Shown here: one piece after another, positions 34,118-42,658 of the stretch
Position numbering within the stretch: position 1 is the stretch's first letter
Layout of the letters: every line of letters starts with the position of its first letter
Origin: Curvibacter sp. AEP1-3
Lineage (GTDB): Bacteria > Pseudomonadota > Gammaproteobacteria > Burkholderiales > Burkholderiaceae_C
Assembly (NCBI RefSeq): GCF_002163715.1
Contig: NZ_CP015698.1
Coordinates: forward strand, 3,264,201 to 3,328,200
Direction of reading: 5' to 3'
Length of the DNA stretch: 64,000 bases
The notes under the pieces: generated by a model
Told to the model about the DNA's origin: nothing
What the model saw: only the letters and a program-made list of their open reading frames with translations
Database searches by the model: none
Made by a program: the position numbers and the translations under genes

Positions 34118-35209
34118 ATGGAATTCATCGATCTCAAGAGCCAGTACCAAAAGCTCAAGCCGGAGATAGACGCCGCGATCCAGCGCGTGCTCGACCATGG
34201 GCAGTACATTCTTGGCCCTGAAGTGGCTGAGCTTGAGAAAAAGTTGGCAACCTATACCGGTGCCAAGTATTGCATCACCGTGGCCAATGGCACAGACGCT
34301 TTGCAAATTGCTTTGATGGCGTTAGGCGTGGGGCCTGGTCACGAGGTCATCACCCCGGGTTTCACCTATATTGCCACTGCAGAGACTGTTGCGTTGTTGC
34401 GCGCTAAGCCTGTTTACATCGACATTGACGCGCGGACTTACAATTTAGACCCTACTCTGCTGGAGGCCGCGATTACCCCGCGAACAAAGGCAATCATCCC
34501 AGTGAGTCTATACGGCCAATGTGCTGACTTTGACGCGATTAACGCAATCGCCGCGCGCCACGGAATCCCAGTTATTGAGGACGCTGCGCAAAGCTTTGGC
34601 GCTACGTACAAGGGGAAGAAGAGCTGCAACCTCAGCACTATAGCTTGCGCCAGTTTCTTTCCTACTAAACCCCTAGGATGTTACGGGGATGGTGGTGCAA
34701 TATTCACCAGTGATGATGAAATGGCCAAGGTCATGCGCCAGATTGCGCGCCATGGACAAGAACGACGTTACCACCATGTTCGTGTTGGCGTGAATAGTCG
34801 TCTTGATACTTTACAGGCAGCAATTTTGTTGCCTAAGCTTGGCATATTGGACAAAGAGCTGGAGCGGCGTCATCAGCTCGCATTGCGATACGCCGAAAGC
34901 CTCAATGCGCTTGGAGTGGGTTCAACGCCTTATGTGGAGTCGTTCAATGTGAGTGCGTGGGCACAATACACAATCCAAGTCGACGATCGCGAATCGCTTC
35001 AAAAGCGTTTGTCTGATTCGGGCGTACCGACTACGGTCCATTATCCCTTGCCTTTGAATAAGCAGCCAGCTGTTGCTGATGCGAATGTGTCTTTGCCAGT
35101 GGGAGACCAGGTCGCATCTCGTGTGCTCAGTTTACCCATGAGTCCAGAGTTAAGCGAAGATCACCAAAATGAGGTGGTCGCCGCGGTGGCCGCATCCATC
35201 CAAAAATAA
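34118..35209 (+). CDS. wbpE: PLP-dependent sugar aminotransferase (WbpE type, DegT family)
   Basis: The 363-residue enzyme adds an amino group at C3 of the 3-keto sugar made by the WbpB-type enzyme, with glutamate as donor. DegT/DnrJ/EryC1 hallmarks are visible: GTDALQIAL near residue 57, VIEDAAQSFGA near 155, and the PLP lysine at 184 in PTKPLGCYGDGG. A CAGGA site precedes ATG 34118. It is the fourth gene of the WbpA-B-D-E set and the last before the flippase. Confidence 0.9.
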   Translation: MEFIDLKSQYQKLKPEIDAAIQRVLDHGQYILGPEVAELEKKLATYTGAKYCITVANGTDALQIALMALGVGPGHEVITPGFTYIATAETVALLRAKPVYIDIDARTYNLDPTLLEAAITPRTKAIIPVSLYGQCADFDAINAIAARHGIPVIEDAAQSFGATYKGKKSCNLSTIACASFFPTKPLGCYGDGGAIFTSDDEMAKVMRQIARHGQERRYHHVRVGVNSRLDTLQAAILLPKLGILDKELERRHQLALRYAESLNALGVGSTPYVESFNVSAWAQYTIQVDDRESLQKRLSDSGVPTTVHYPLPLNKQPAVADANVSLPVGDQVASRVLSLPMSPELSEDHQNEVVAAVAASIQK

Positions 35210-35263
35210 ACGCATGGTCGACACATTATTCCTCCGCGATTTAGGCGCTCGGCTGGTGCGGCT

Positions 35264-36727
35264 ATGAAAAGTAAATTCCGCGGTGACACTGCGATCTACG
35301 GACTAGCACAGGTGGCAGAGCGACTAGTAAGCTTTTTCCTGCTGCCACTTTTGACTAAAGCAACTTCCTCTGCTGACTACGGTATTTGGTCGCAATTGAT
35401 TGTTGTAGCAGGACTGACAACGCCGATAGTTCTTTTGGGTTTGCAAACTGCTTTGGTTCGCACTCTGCCGCGATGGCGGAATGTCATGCAAATCTATAAC
35501 TCGCTAGTACTGATTGCATTTATTTCAGCGATGGGTGCAATGCTACTGCTTGCCAGTGTGTTCATTCTTTTTCGGACGGAATTGGGCCTATTTTTCTTTG
35601 GTGATTCCAGTTATTCGAAATTTGTCGTACTGTTAGCAGGACTAATCTTCACTGAAGCGCTATTTGAATTCCTCGTCTCTGTATTGCGGGCAGAAGGTCT
35701 GATTCGTCGCATTGGCTATTACCTTTTGCTCAAAGGTGTAGCAAGGCTTGGAATATTTCTATTCGTATTGGTGTATTTGCAGGGTCCTTTCCCGGAAGCT
35801 GTCCTATCGTTCGTTTTTTGCCAACTTTGTTTTGTCTTGCTCGTCGCATCGATCGAGTTGCCAGTGCAAAAAATCATAAGTGCTGGGATCGGGCCAGGTC
35901 TTCCTTACTTCGGGGAAACATTGAGGTTTGCGCTTCCCTTGGTAGCTCTGTCCATCCTTACAGGACTCAATAATTCCATAGATCGGTTTTTTCTAACTCA
36001 TTTGTTAGGGGTGCATGAAGTTGCGGTTTATGCGGCTGCTTATTCCTTGGCAGCCATAGCGGGCTTCTTTTACAGCATTCTGGGATTTTCACTTTTTCCT
36101 GCGATGTCGATTTGCTGGGCGGAAGGGCGCAAGGATGATGCTGCGCAACTGCTTGGTAAAACGGTAAAGGTCTATCTCTTTTTTATGCTGCCGTTCGTTG
36201 TCATGTTAAGTATTTGTGGACCGGATATTTTGAAGTTAATGGCGACGCCACAATACCAACTACCTGCTGTAGCATATTTATTTCTTGCAGGTTCAGTGGG
36301 GTTTTTTGGTATTTACCAAGTGGGCGCCTATGCCGTGATTCTAGAGGGGCGCACCCGAAACACTATCGCACTTATGGGTTCAACTGCAATTATTAATATT
36401 GGGCTCAATGCAGTACTAATTCCACTCTGGGGGCTAATTGGCGCCGCGTTGGCGATATGTGTGGCCAACGGAATTCTCGCCTATCGAACCTTTTCGACGA
36501 TGATGGCAATCCTACCATCGGCAAGCTATTTTCAAGGATTGCTGACGCTGGTGATTAGATCTGGAATTATTGGTCTAATGCTTTTCTTGGGGGGGGCTTT
36601 GGTCGACTATTCCACTTTAATTGAGCTAGTCTCCATGTTAAGTTTGGTTGCTGTCCTTTACTTAATCATGGACTTTGCCTCTAAAGACTCCATTTTGCGG
36701 CTTGTAATTAGTCGTAAGTCAATGTGA
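35264..36727 (+). CDS. Wzx-type polysaccharide flippase (MOP superfamily)
   Basis: The 487-residue protein is strongly hydrophobic with about 12-14 predicted membrane segments. Family-like features are the N-terminal GDTAIYGLAQVAERLVSFFLLPLLT and a central LTGLNNSIDRFFLTHLLG block. Flippases of this class move undecaprenyl-linked repeat units across the inner membrane. It starts 54 bp after the aminotransferase stop without a strong ribosome site. Base composition from here onward is visibly more AT-rich than in the WbpA-E genes, which suggests the central locus was acquired or exchanged separately. Confidence 0.88.
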   Translation: MKSKFRGDTAIYGLAQVAERLVSFFLLPLLTKATSSADYGIWSQLIVVAGLTTPIVLLGLQTALVRTLPRWRNVMQIYNSLVLIAFISAMGAMLLLASVFILFRTELGLFFFGDSSYSKFVVLLAGLIFTEALFEFLVSVLRAEGLIRRIGYYLLLKGVARLGIFLFVLVYLQGPFPEAVLSFVFCQLCFVLLVASIELPVQKIISAGIGPGLPYFGETLRFALPLVALSILTGLNNSIDRFFLTHLLGVHEVAVYAAAYSLAAIAGFFYSILGFSLFPAMSICWAEGRKDDAAQLLGKTVKVYLFFMLPFVVMLSICGPDILKLMATPQYQLPAVAYLFLAGSVGFFGIYQVGAYAVILEGRTRNTIALMGSTAIINIGLNAVLIPLWGLIGAALAICVANGILAYRTFSTMMAILPSASYFQGLLTLVIRSGIIGLMLFLGGALVDYSTLIELVSMLSLVAVLYLIMDFASKDSILRLVISRKSM

Positions 36728-36827
36728 TGATCAATGATGCAGTGCGTAGCGACTAGGCGATAGAGGATCAATTGGCATTTATAGTTATGCATTTTGTTTT
36801 AAATAGAACAATTTTTGGGGTTAAATT

Positions 36828-37928
36828 ATGGAAATAAAAATAAAGCTTTGTATTATTGCTGGTGCAGATTCAATTCATAGCTATAAATGGATTAAGTATT
36901 TTGCCGAGGCTGGTTACAAAATCACTTGGATTTCGTTGACGCCGACCACCTTTGACCCGATTCCCGGGGTGAGTTTCTTTCATATTGATGGTGGTGCTGG
37001 CATTTGGGGAATGCTAAAGGCCGTCCTTCAGACGCGGCGCATTGTAGCGAACAGTCAACCGGACTTGGTTCACGTTCACTATGTTGGCGCAAACGCAATA
37101 TTGGGCCTGTACTCAGGAGTCAAAACTATTGTCGCCACCCCCTGGGGTTCGGATGTGATTCTCAACAAACACGTGTTCTTCAAGCGTTTCTTCGCTGCCC
37201 GTATTTTGCGCCGCGCAGATTTGATTAGCTGCGATGCGTGGCATATGCGTAATGAGGTGATGCAGTTCGGTGTTTCTGCGGAGCGTATCAACATAATTAA
37301 CTTTGGCATTGATAGCCAACGTTTCTCCCCCCGCATGGCTAGTTCCGAAATTCGCAAACAATATGACTTGGGAGCTGCGCCTGCCGTTATTTCGCTGCGT
37401 AACTTTGAACCGGTTTATGACATTCCAACGTTGCTGCATGCAGTTCCATTGGTGCTCAAAAAGCATCCGCTGACGCGTTTCATGTTGGTGGGGCGAGGTA
37501 GTCTTGACGCCGAGTTAAAGGCGCTTGCGCAGTCCCTGGGTATTGCAGATGCAGTCCGCTTTGTGGGTTTTGTGCCGAACGTCCAGCTCCCTGATACTTT
37601 GTGTAGCCTTGACGTCTATGTCTCCTCATCTTTGTCTGATGCTGGAATTGCAGCAAGCACCGCCGAAGCCATGGCCTGCGAGTTGCCTGTCGTTGTAACC
37701 GACTCAGGTGAAAATAATCGATGGATTGAAGATGGCAAGAATGGCTATCTAGTCCCGGTAAAGCAACCAGAGGCAATGGCTGAAAAAATTTGTCTCTTAC
37801 TTTCGAATTCTGCGTTGCGTAGCCAACTGGGTGCTGCTGGCCGCCATACGATTCAAGAGCGAAACGATTTCAATGCTGAAATGGCCAAGATGGATCTGCT
37901 CTACCAAGGTGTCGTGGGCAAGCCCTGA
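36828..37928 (+). CDS. Glycosyltransferase family 4
   Basis: The 366-residue GT-B-fold protein has an N-terminal acceptor domain with ADSIHSYKWIKYF and PDLVHVHYVGANA, and a C-terminal nucleotide-sugar domain with VGRGSLDAELKAL and a SSLSDAGIAASTAEAMACELPVVVTD region, the E-x7-E-type site of GT4 enzymes. A typical MADG-type DUF or membrane segment is absent, so it should act at the cytosolic membrane face. Donor and acceptor sugars are unknown. The AT-rich 100-bp gap before it and the methyltransferase gene 15 bp after it place it in the central glycan operon. Confidence 0.9.
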   Translation: MEIKIKLCIIAGADSIHSYKWIKYFAEAGYKITWISLTPTTFDPIPGVSFFHIDGGAGIWGMLKAVLQTRRIVANSQPDLVHVHYVGANAILGLYSGVKTIVATPWGSDVILNKHVFFKRFFAARILRRADLISCDAWHMRNEVMQFGVSAERINIINFGIDSQRFSPRMASSEIRKQYDLGAAPAVISLRNFEPVYDIPTLLHAVPLVLKKHPLTRFMLVGRGSLDAELKALAQSLGIADAVRFVGFVPNVQLPDTLCSLDVYVSSSLSDAGIAASTAEAMACELPVVVTDSGENNRWIEDGKNGYLVPVKQPEAMAEKICLLLSNSALRSQLGAAGRHTIQERNDFNAEMAKMDLLYQGVVGKP

Positions 37929-37943
37929 TCAAGGACCTAGTTT

Positions 37944-38624
37944 ATGCGTTGGATTAAACGCCGGTTGCGCGGTTTGCAGGAGTACGCAGAGCGCCGATTC
38001 TTGGGTGGTGCCTTGCAGGCAGTGCTGTGGCGCTATCGTCATGTATATAAGCGAGGATGGGCTGAGGGCTACCTGAACACCGTGGATCATCCGCACCGGC
38101 CTCAGCTAGTTGATGCCGTTGCGGCATTTGATCTTGTTGAAAGCGTAATGGAGATTGGATGTGCTTCGGGCGCAAACTTGGTTTGCTTACGCGCACGATT
38201 TCCCAGTGCTAGTCTTGTAGGACTAGATATCAACGCTAAAGCAATTAAGGTTGCAAGACAACATTTTCTAGACAATGGAGATCAACATGTTCGATTGATT
38301 GTTGGTGAAGCTGATAACTTGAAAGCTATCTCAGATAACTCCATTGATATTGTTGTGACTGATGCGGTTTTAATGTTTGTTACGCCGGATCGAATACGGG
38401 CTGTTTTGGCTGAGATAACTCGAGTCGCGTGCAAGGGCTTGGTATTTAACGAATTCCATTCAGACGGAGAGATAAATGGGTGTTTTTATGGTGGTCGATG
38501 GATTTATGATCTTGTAAGTCTTATTGAACTTGAAGTACCCAGCGCGGTAATTTCTAAAAAGAAAAGTGCTTTCGTGGGGGGCGCTTGGGATGCCTACGGA
38601 ACGTTGGTTGTAGTGAGATTCTAA
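37944..38624 (+). CDS. Class I SAM-dependent methyltransferase
   Basis: The 226-residue protein has a basic N-terminal segment (MRWIKRRLRGLQEY) and a Rossmann methyltransferase core: motif I VMEIGCASGANLVCL near residues 65-80, the acidic SAM-ribose residue in GLDINAKAIKVA, and NSIDIVVTDAVLMFV as motif IV. Members near glycan genes often methylate sugar hydroxyls, but the substrate cannot be read here. It starts 15 bp after the GT4 gene. Confidence 0.82.
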   Translation: MRWIKRRLRGLQEYAERRFLGGALQAVLWRYRHVYKRGWAEGYLNTVDHPHRPQLVDAVAAFDLVESVMEIGCASGANLVCLRARFPSASLVGLDINAKAIKVARQHFLDNGDQHVRLIVGEADNLKAISDNSIDIVVTDAVLMFVTPDRIRAVLAEITRVACKGLVFNEFHSDGEINGCFYGGRWIYDLVSLIELEVPSAVISKKKSAFVGGAWDAYGTLVVVRF

Positions 38625-38746
38625 GGCCGACAATAACTGTATTTTAGTTGTACTGCGTAGTAGCAGTCTTCGCATGCAGAGATATTTTTTTACTTAGCGA
38701 ATTTCCATTTTTGGCTAAATCCAGCATTTAGGAAGATTGAATAAAT

Positions 38747-39319
38747 ATGAAACCCGACTGGCGCCTAACTCGCTTCAAGATGTACACGGAAATAATGGAA
38801 AAATTGCCCATGCCCTTGAGTGGAAAGATATTGGCAATATCAGATGTGAGTGGCTTTAGTCCAATGATTGACTATTCTCGAAGTGATATTTTGGAATCTA
38901 GTTATCCTGATGTTGACTTCCATAGCTTGCCGTATGCAGATAATTCCTTCGACGTAATTGTAAGCGATCAGGTGCTCGAGCATCTTACTAATCCGGCAAT
39001 GGCATTGGCTGAGGCCCATAGAGTACTCAAACCAGGTGGTATCGCGATACACACGACTTGCTTCATGAATTACTACCATCCTGCACCAATAGATTATTGG
39101 AGATTTTCTGCCGACGCGCTTAAGCACTTGCATAAAGACTACTCATCAATCATTTGCTGCAATGGTTGGGGGAATCGTGTAGCCATACTACTTTGTATGT
39201 TAGGAGATCGATTTCGGGCATTGCAAGTACCAAAACGGCGCCTTAGTTTACTTAACCGTATTGCAACGTTCAATGATCCACGATATCCAATCAGCACGTG
39301 GATCGTAGCAAGAAAATGA
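38747..39319 (+). CDS. Methyltransferase type 11-like protein
   Basis: The 190-residue protein shows the second half of a Methyltransf_11 domain clearly: DNSFDVIVSDQVLEHLTNP near residue 67 and AHRVLKPGGIAIHTTCFMN near 90. The N-terminal part lacks the usual GxGxG loop (ILAISDVSGFSP instead), so SAM binding is uncertain; many such proteins in glycan loci have this feature. A 122-bp AT-rich gap precedes it. The stop overlaps the ATG of the next glycosyltransferase. Confidence 0.72.
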   Translation: MKPDWRLTRFKMYTEIMEKLPMPLSGKILAISDVSGFSPMIDYSRSDILESSYPDVDFHSLPYADNSFDVIVSDQVLEHLTNPAMALAEAHRVLKPGGIAIHTTCFMNYYHPAPIDYWRFSADALKHLHKDYSSIICCNGWGNRVAILLCMLGDRFRALQVPKRRLSLLNRIATFNDPRYPISTWIVARK

Positions 39320-40131
39320 ACTTCACTGAGGCTTATGTAGCAAAACCCGAGGTGGCAGTAATAATTTGTTGCTTTAGTGAATCAAGTGAGCAAATATCAA
39401 GAGCAATACTGTCTGTGATTGGCCAGCGAGATGTGACGTATTCACTTTATGTTGCAGACGACTCGGGAACGGAGCAGTATCGCGACTTGGTGACAAAAGA
39501 TTTTCCAAGTGTCCACTATTTGCCGGTGAGTTTTCGCAATAATGCAAAAGCACTGAATTTCGCCATTTCAAATTCCAACTCAGAATTCGTCGCAATACTG
39601 GATGGGGATGATGTATGGATAGACAGTCTTAAGCTCAGGAGTCAAGTTGATTTTCTTGCTGCTAATCTAGGAACTAACGCCGTAGGAACTTGGTGTGAAG
39701 TTAAATTGCCCAATGACACTGTAGTGGAGTTTTGCCCGGTTCTGACTAGTGGTGAAATTCAAGCTAACTTGCTGCGAACTAATCCAATTTGTCATTCGTC
39801 GTTACTTGTTCGTAGGGCGGCTTTAAACCAATTAGCGAGTCAACGACAAAACAACGAGGTACCGGGCCCCTATGATTCAAATTTGAGTCGAGGCAAAGAT
39901 ATCGATTTGCTATTGCGTTTGACATCCATTGGTGGTTTGAATGTCTTGCCGCGAATGGGTGTGCGGTATTCGGTTAATCAAACGGGTAAGCGTTTTTCAG
40001 ATGCGACTTGCGGTATGAGGATGACTTTGCTGCATCGATCAAGATTTGAGATGTGGTATATGTCATTCCTATTCCACTTTAGGAGAGCGCTTGTGTTCTA
40101 CTTTTTTGAAAAATTGTTTCAAAGAAAATGA
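39316..40131 (+). CDS. Glycosyltransferase family 2
   Basis: The 271-residue protein has a GT-A fold opening with VAVIICCFSESSEQI, a VADDSG segment near residue 55, and the DGDD metal-binding motif in FVAILDGDDVWIDS near 95. It is an inverting enzyme by family and probably adds one sugar of the repeat unit. I chose ATG 39316, which overlaps the previous stop by 4 bp (ATGA). The C-terminal region has a weakly hydrophobic stretch (MSFLFHFRRALVFYFF) that could touch the membrane. Confidence 0.85.
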   Translation: MNFTEAYVAKPEVAVIICCFSESSEQISRAILSVIGQRDVTYSLYVADDSGTEQYRDLVTKDFPSVHYLPVSFRNNAKALNFAISNSNSEFVAILDGDDVWIDSLKLRSQVDFLAANLGTNAVGTWCEVKLPNDTVVEFCPVLTSGEIQANLLRTNPICHSSLLVRRAALNQLASQRQNNEVPGPYDSNLSRGKDIDLLLRLTSIGGLNVLPRMGVRYSVNQTGKRFSDATCGMRMTLLHRSRFEMWYMSFLFHFRRALVFYFFEKLFQRK

Positions 40132-40318
40132 TCTCAAATGCTAATGCTGCTGTATTTGGCTTGAATATATCAGTGTTTTCTGAATTCATTTCGCAGATGT
40201 TATTTGGTGCATTAAGGGGTCTTTGTGTCGTTGTCTTAACCCGTGGTGTTATTTTCTTTATGGCAGACTTTTCGATTCCTGTTGGTGGCCTTGTCAAATT
40301 ATTCATGTAGCCATACAT
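40132..40318. other. AT-rich spacer with only a doubtful small ORF
   Basis: This 187-bp stretch lies between the GT2 gene and the next methyltransferase-like gene. A frame of 60 codons at 40128-40310 would overlap the preceding stop (ATGA), but its sequence resembles nothing I recognise, and a similar frame exists on the other strand. I see no promoter, terminator or mobile-element remnant. Confidence 0.3.
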
Positions 40319-41008
40319 ATGACCATACTTAATATTTCCAAGTTCTTGCCCGCGTTCGCTGCGGATATATTGCTCAATCTCGCATACTTGTTGCGACTCA
40401 AACCGGGTGTGATCAACGTTGGCGACGTTCCTTATTTGGACGAGGAGGCTCTTCCTTACTTCTTGAGTGCGCTTGGTAAGGCCAATGTACTTCTTGAATT
40501 CGGATGTGGTGGCAGCACAGTGGCGGCAGCCAAAATGGGAAAGAAGTTCATTTCTGTTGAGTCTGACCCAAAGTTTTTGCAGGCGGTAAAGAGCAAAGCC
40601 GGACCAGTTGTCGCGGGTGCCGTATATATATATGCGGACATAGGTAAAACTGGTGCATGGGGTATTCCTATATTTAAGCGCATTACATCTGCGCGTCTCG
40701 CTAGGTGGCGAACATACTATGAGGCTCCTTGGGATATATTAAACGCGTGTAAAGACGACTCTGTTTTGGTGCTGGTTGATGGCCGTTTTCGGGTTGCATG
40801 TGCATTGTCTGCCTTCAAGCGCCTCCAAGATAATCCTGGAGCTCTAATCTTGGTAGACGACTATATCGGCCGACCGGAATATAATGTGCTTGAAAAGTAT
40901 GGTGATTTAGTAGAAGTGGTCGGAAGAATGGCAGTTTTTAGGCCTAAACCCATAGATGTGCAAGCTATTGAGCTAGAGCTTGTCAAGGCTGGAGGCTTGT
41001 GGCTTTAA
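40319..41008 (+). CDS. SAM-dependent methyltransferase-like protein
   Basis: The 229-residue protein has a Rossmann core with VLLEFGCGGSTVAAAKMGKKFISVESDPKFL near residues 60-90, in which FGCGGST is motif I and the VESD acidic residue follows. A later VLVLVDGRFRVACAL and ALILVDDYIGRPEY pair resembles class I methyltransferase-like proteins found in surface-glycan loci. The substrate is unknown and catalytic activity is not assured. I chose ATG 40319; earlier in-frame codons give a Cys/Trp-rich segment that looks non-coding. Confidence 0.75.
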   Translation: MTILNISKFLPAFAADILLNLAYLLRLKPGVINVGDVPYLDEEALPYFLSALGKANVLLEFGCGGSTVAAAKMGKKFISVESDPKFLQAVKSKAGPVVAGAVYIYADIGKTGAWGIPIFKRITSARLARWRTYYEAPWDILNACKDDSVLVLVDGRFRVACALSAFKRLQDNPGALILVDDYIGRPEYNVLEKYGDLVEVVGRMAVFRPKPIDVQAIELELVKAGGLWL

Positions 41009-41545
41009 TTGATGCCGGAAGAATACTTTTTTGTCGGGTGGGATGCCAGAGGAACTTAATTATGGTTTGCTGACATGAGCTTGGTGCTCACGCCTTAATT
41101 CTGATCCAATGGGGTGCCTAAATTACAGGCTTAGTAAACGGTTATTGTCTTTACGGATCTCTTGGGTTGATGTGTAGAAATGCAATGCTGATCAGCATAG
41201 AACGTGTGAAGTCCGAGATTTTTTAGGTCCATTATGAAATGGCCGGGTTGGCGTGCGGTCTTTTTTGCTTTAAAGAAACTTTCTACGGGATCTCGTGCCA
41301 CTTAGTTGGTTATTTCGAGATGGATGAAATGTCATTCTGTACATTTTTTCGATACTTTGAGGCGCATCACGGAGGCGTCGCTATGAGGAATTCGGTTGTA
41401 TGCGTCTGTGTGGCGAGTTGGTGAACTAAGGCTAAAATTGTTTACGTTGTTCCAACGCTTGTTATTTGCAAAGCCTGTGTTGACTATCTTGTGATGGTCT
41501 AAACCTTTTTCATTATTTTTGAATTGATTTATGGAGAGCTCGAAG
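41009..41545. other. AT-rich non-coding interval inside the glycan locus
   Basis: The 537 bp between the methyltransferase-like gene and the aminotransferase carry no convincing gene. A 61-codon frame at 41239-41424 has an unusual Cys/Phe/His-rich product and no good ribosome site. I see no transposase fragment, tRNA or clear terminator. Because the eight genes after it are coupled end to end, this gap probably holds their promoter; a TTGACT hexamer is present near 41477, but a convincing -10 partner is not. Confidence 0.6.
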
Positions 41546-42658
41546 ATGAAGACCATCCCTTTTTTTCCTTATTCGGACCTGTTTACACGGGATGAAGAGG
41601 CTCTATCAAAAGTGATGCTGGATGTGTGTCGGCGTGGAGCCTATATCCTGCAAAAGGAATGCAGAGAGTTCGATGCTCACCTTGCTGAGTACATGGGAGT
41701 TAAACATGCATTCGGTGTCGCTAACGGTACGGATGCCATCATTATTGGACTGAAGGCTGTTGGGATCGGTCCTGGTGATGAGGTGATTCTGCCATCCCAT
41801 ACCTATATTGCGACTGCCGCTTCGGTCCACTTGGTAGGGGCGATCCCAGTGCTAGCTGAATGCGGTGAAGACCACATGTTGGATGCTGCGGATGTAGAGC
41901 AACGGATCACATCCCGAACCAAGGCAATCATGCCCGTGCAGATTAACGGGCGTACCTGCAATATGGATGCTTTGCAAGCAGTCGCCGATAAGCATGGTCT
42001 CATGATCATCGAGGACGCCGCACAAGGATTGGGTTCGAAATTTAAGGGGCGTAGCGCCGGTACATTCGGGAAGTTTGGCACGATCAGTTTCTATCCTGCG
42101 AAATTGCTTGGCTGTTTCGGCGATGGTGGTGCGATCGTGACCAATGATGATGAAGTGGCGGCACAGATTGCTCTTCTTAAAGATCACGGGCGAAACGAAG
42201 AAGGTCGCGTGGTGGCTTGGGGTTACAACTCCCGCTTAGATAACATGCAGGCAGCGGTCTTGGACTACAAGCTGAAGCACTTTGATGTAGATATCGCTCG
42301 ACGTCGTGCGGTGGCCGCTCGCTACCAGGAGGGTTTGGAGGGAGTGCCCGAGCTGAATTTGCCACCTGGCCCAAAATCCAACTCCGATCATTTCGACGTC
42401 TATCAGAACTACGAAATTGAGGCCGATCGGCGAGATGAACTACGCTCTTACCTCGAGGGCAAAGGAATCAAAACCATCATTCAATGGGCGGGTACGCCGG
42501 TGCACCAGTTCAATGAGTTGGGTTTTACAGTTGAGCTTCCGAAGACTGATGCTTTCTTCAAGCGCTGCATGATGTTGCCAATGAACGTTGTTATATCTGA
42601 TGATGAAGTCGATTACATCGTAGATTCCATTCGCAGCTTTTACCTAGAAAAACCATGA
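41546..42658 (+). CDS. DegT/DnrJ/EryC1/StrS-family sugar aminotransferase
   Basis: The 370-residue PLP enzyme has GTDAIIIGLKAVGIGPGDEV near residue 57, the VIIEDAAQG block, and the PLP lysine at 186 in YPAKLLGCFGDGG. These residues fit the sugar aminotransferases that act on keto-nucleotide sugars. It is distinct from the WbpE-type enzyme at 34118 and the PglE-type enzyme at 48982, so the locus has three such enzymes. ATG 41546 has a GGAGAG site seven bases upstream. The stop overlaps the E1-alpha start (ATGA), which suggests the two act on the same intermediate. Confidence 0.88.
   Translation: MKTIPFFPYSDLFTRDEEALSKVMLDVCRRGAYILQKECREFDAHLAEYMGVKHAFGVANGTDAIIIGLKAVGIGPGDEVILPSHTYIATAASVHLVGAIPVLAECGEDHMLDAADVEQRITSRTKAIMPVQINGRTCNMDALQAVADKHGLMIIEDAAQGLGSKFKGRSAGTFGKFGTISFYPAKLLGCFGDGGAIVTNDDEVAAQIALLKDHGRNEEGRVVAWGYNSRLDNMQAAVLDYKLKHFDVDIARRRAVAARYQEGLEGVPELNLPPGPKSNSDHFDVYQNYEIEADRRDELRSYLEGKGIKTIIQWAGTPVHQFNELGFTVELPKTDAFFKRCMMLPMNVVISDDEVDYIVDSIRSFYLEKP

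Noticed and set aside
40128..40310. Possible 60-residue hydrophobic protein after the GT2 gene
   Set aside because: The ATGA overlap is attractive, but the sequence resembles nothing, and an equally open frame exists on the opposite strand. Kept only as a note on the spacer.
41239..41424. Possible 61-residue Cys/Phe-rich protein
   Set aside because: No ribosome site, odd composition, and located in a stretch that looks non-coding.
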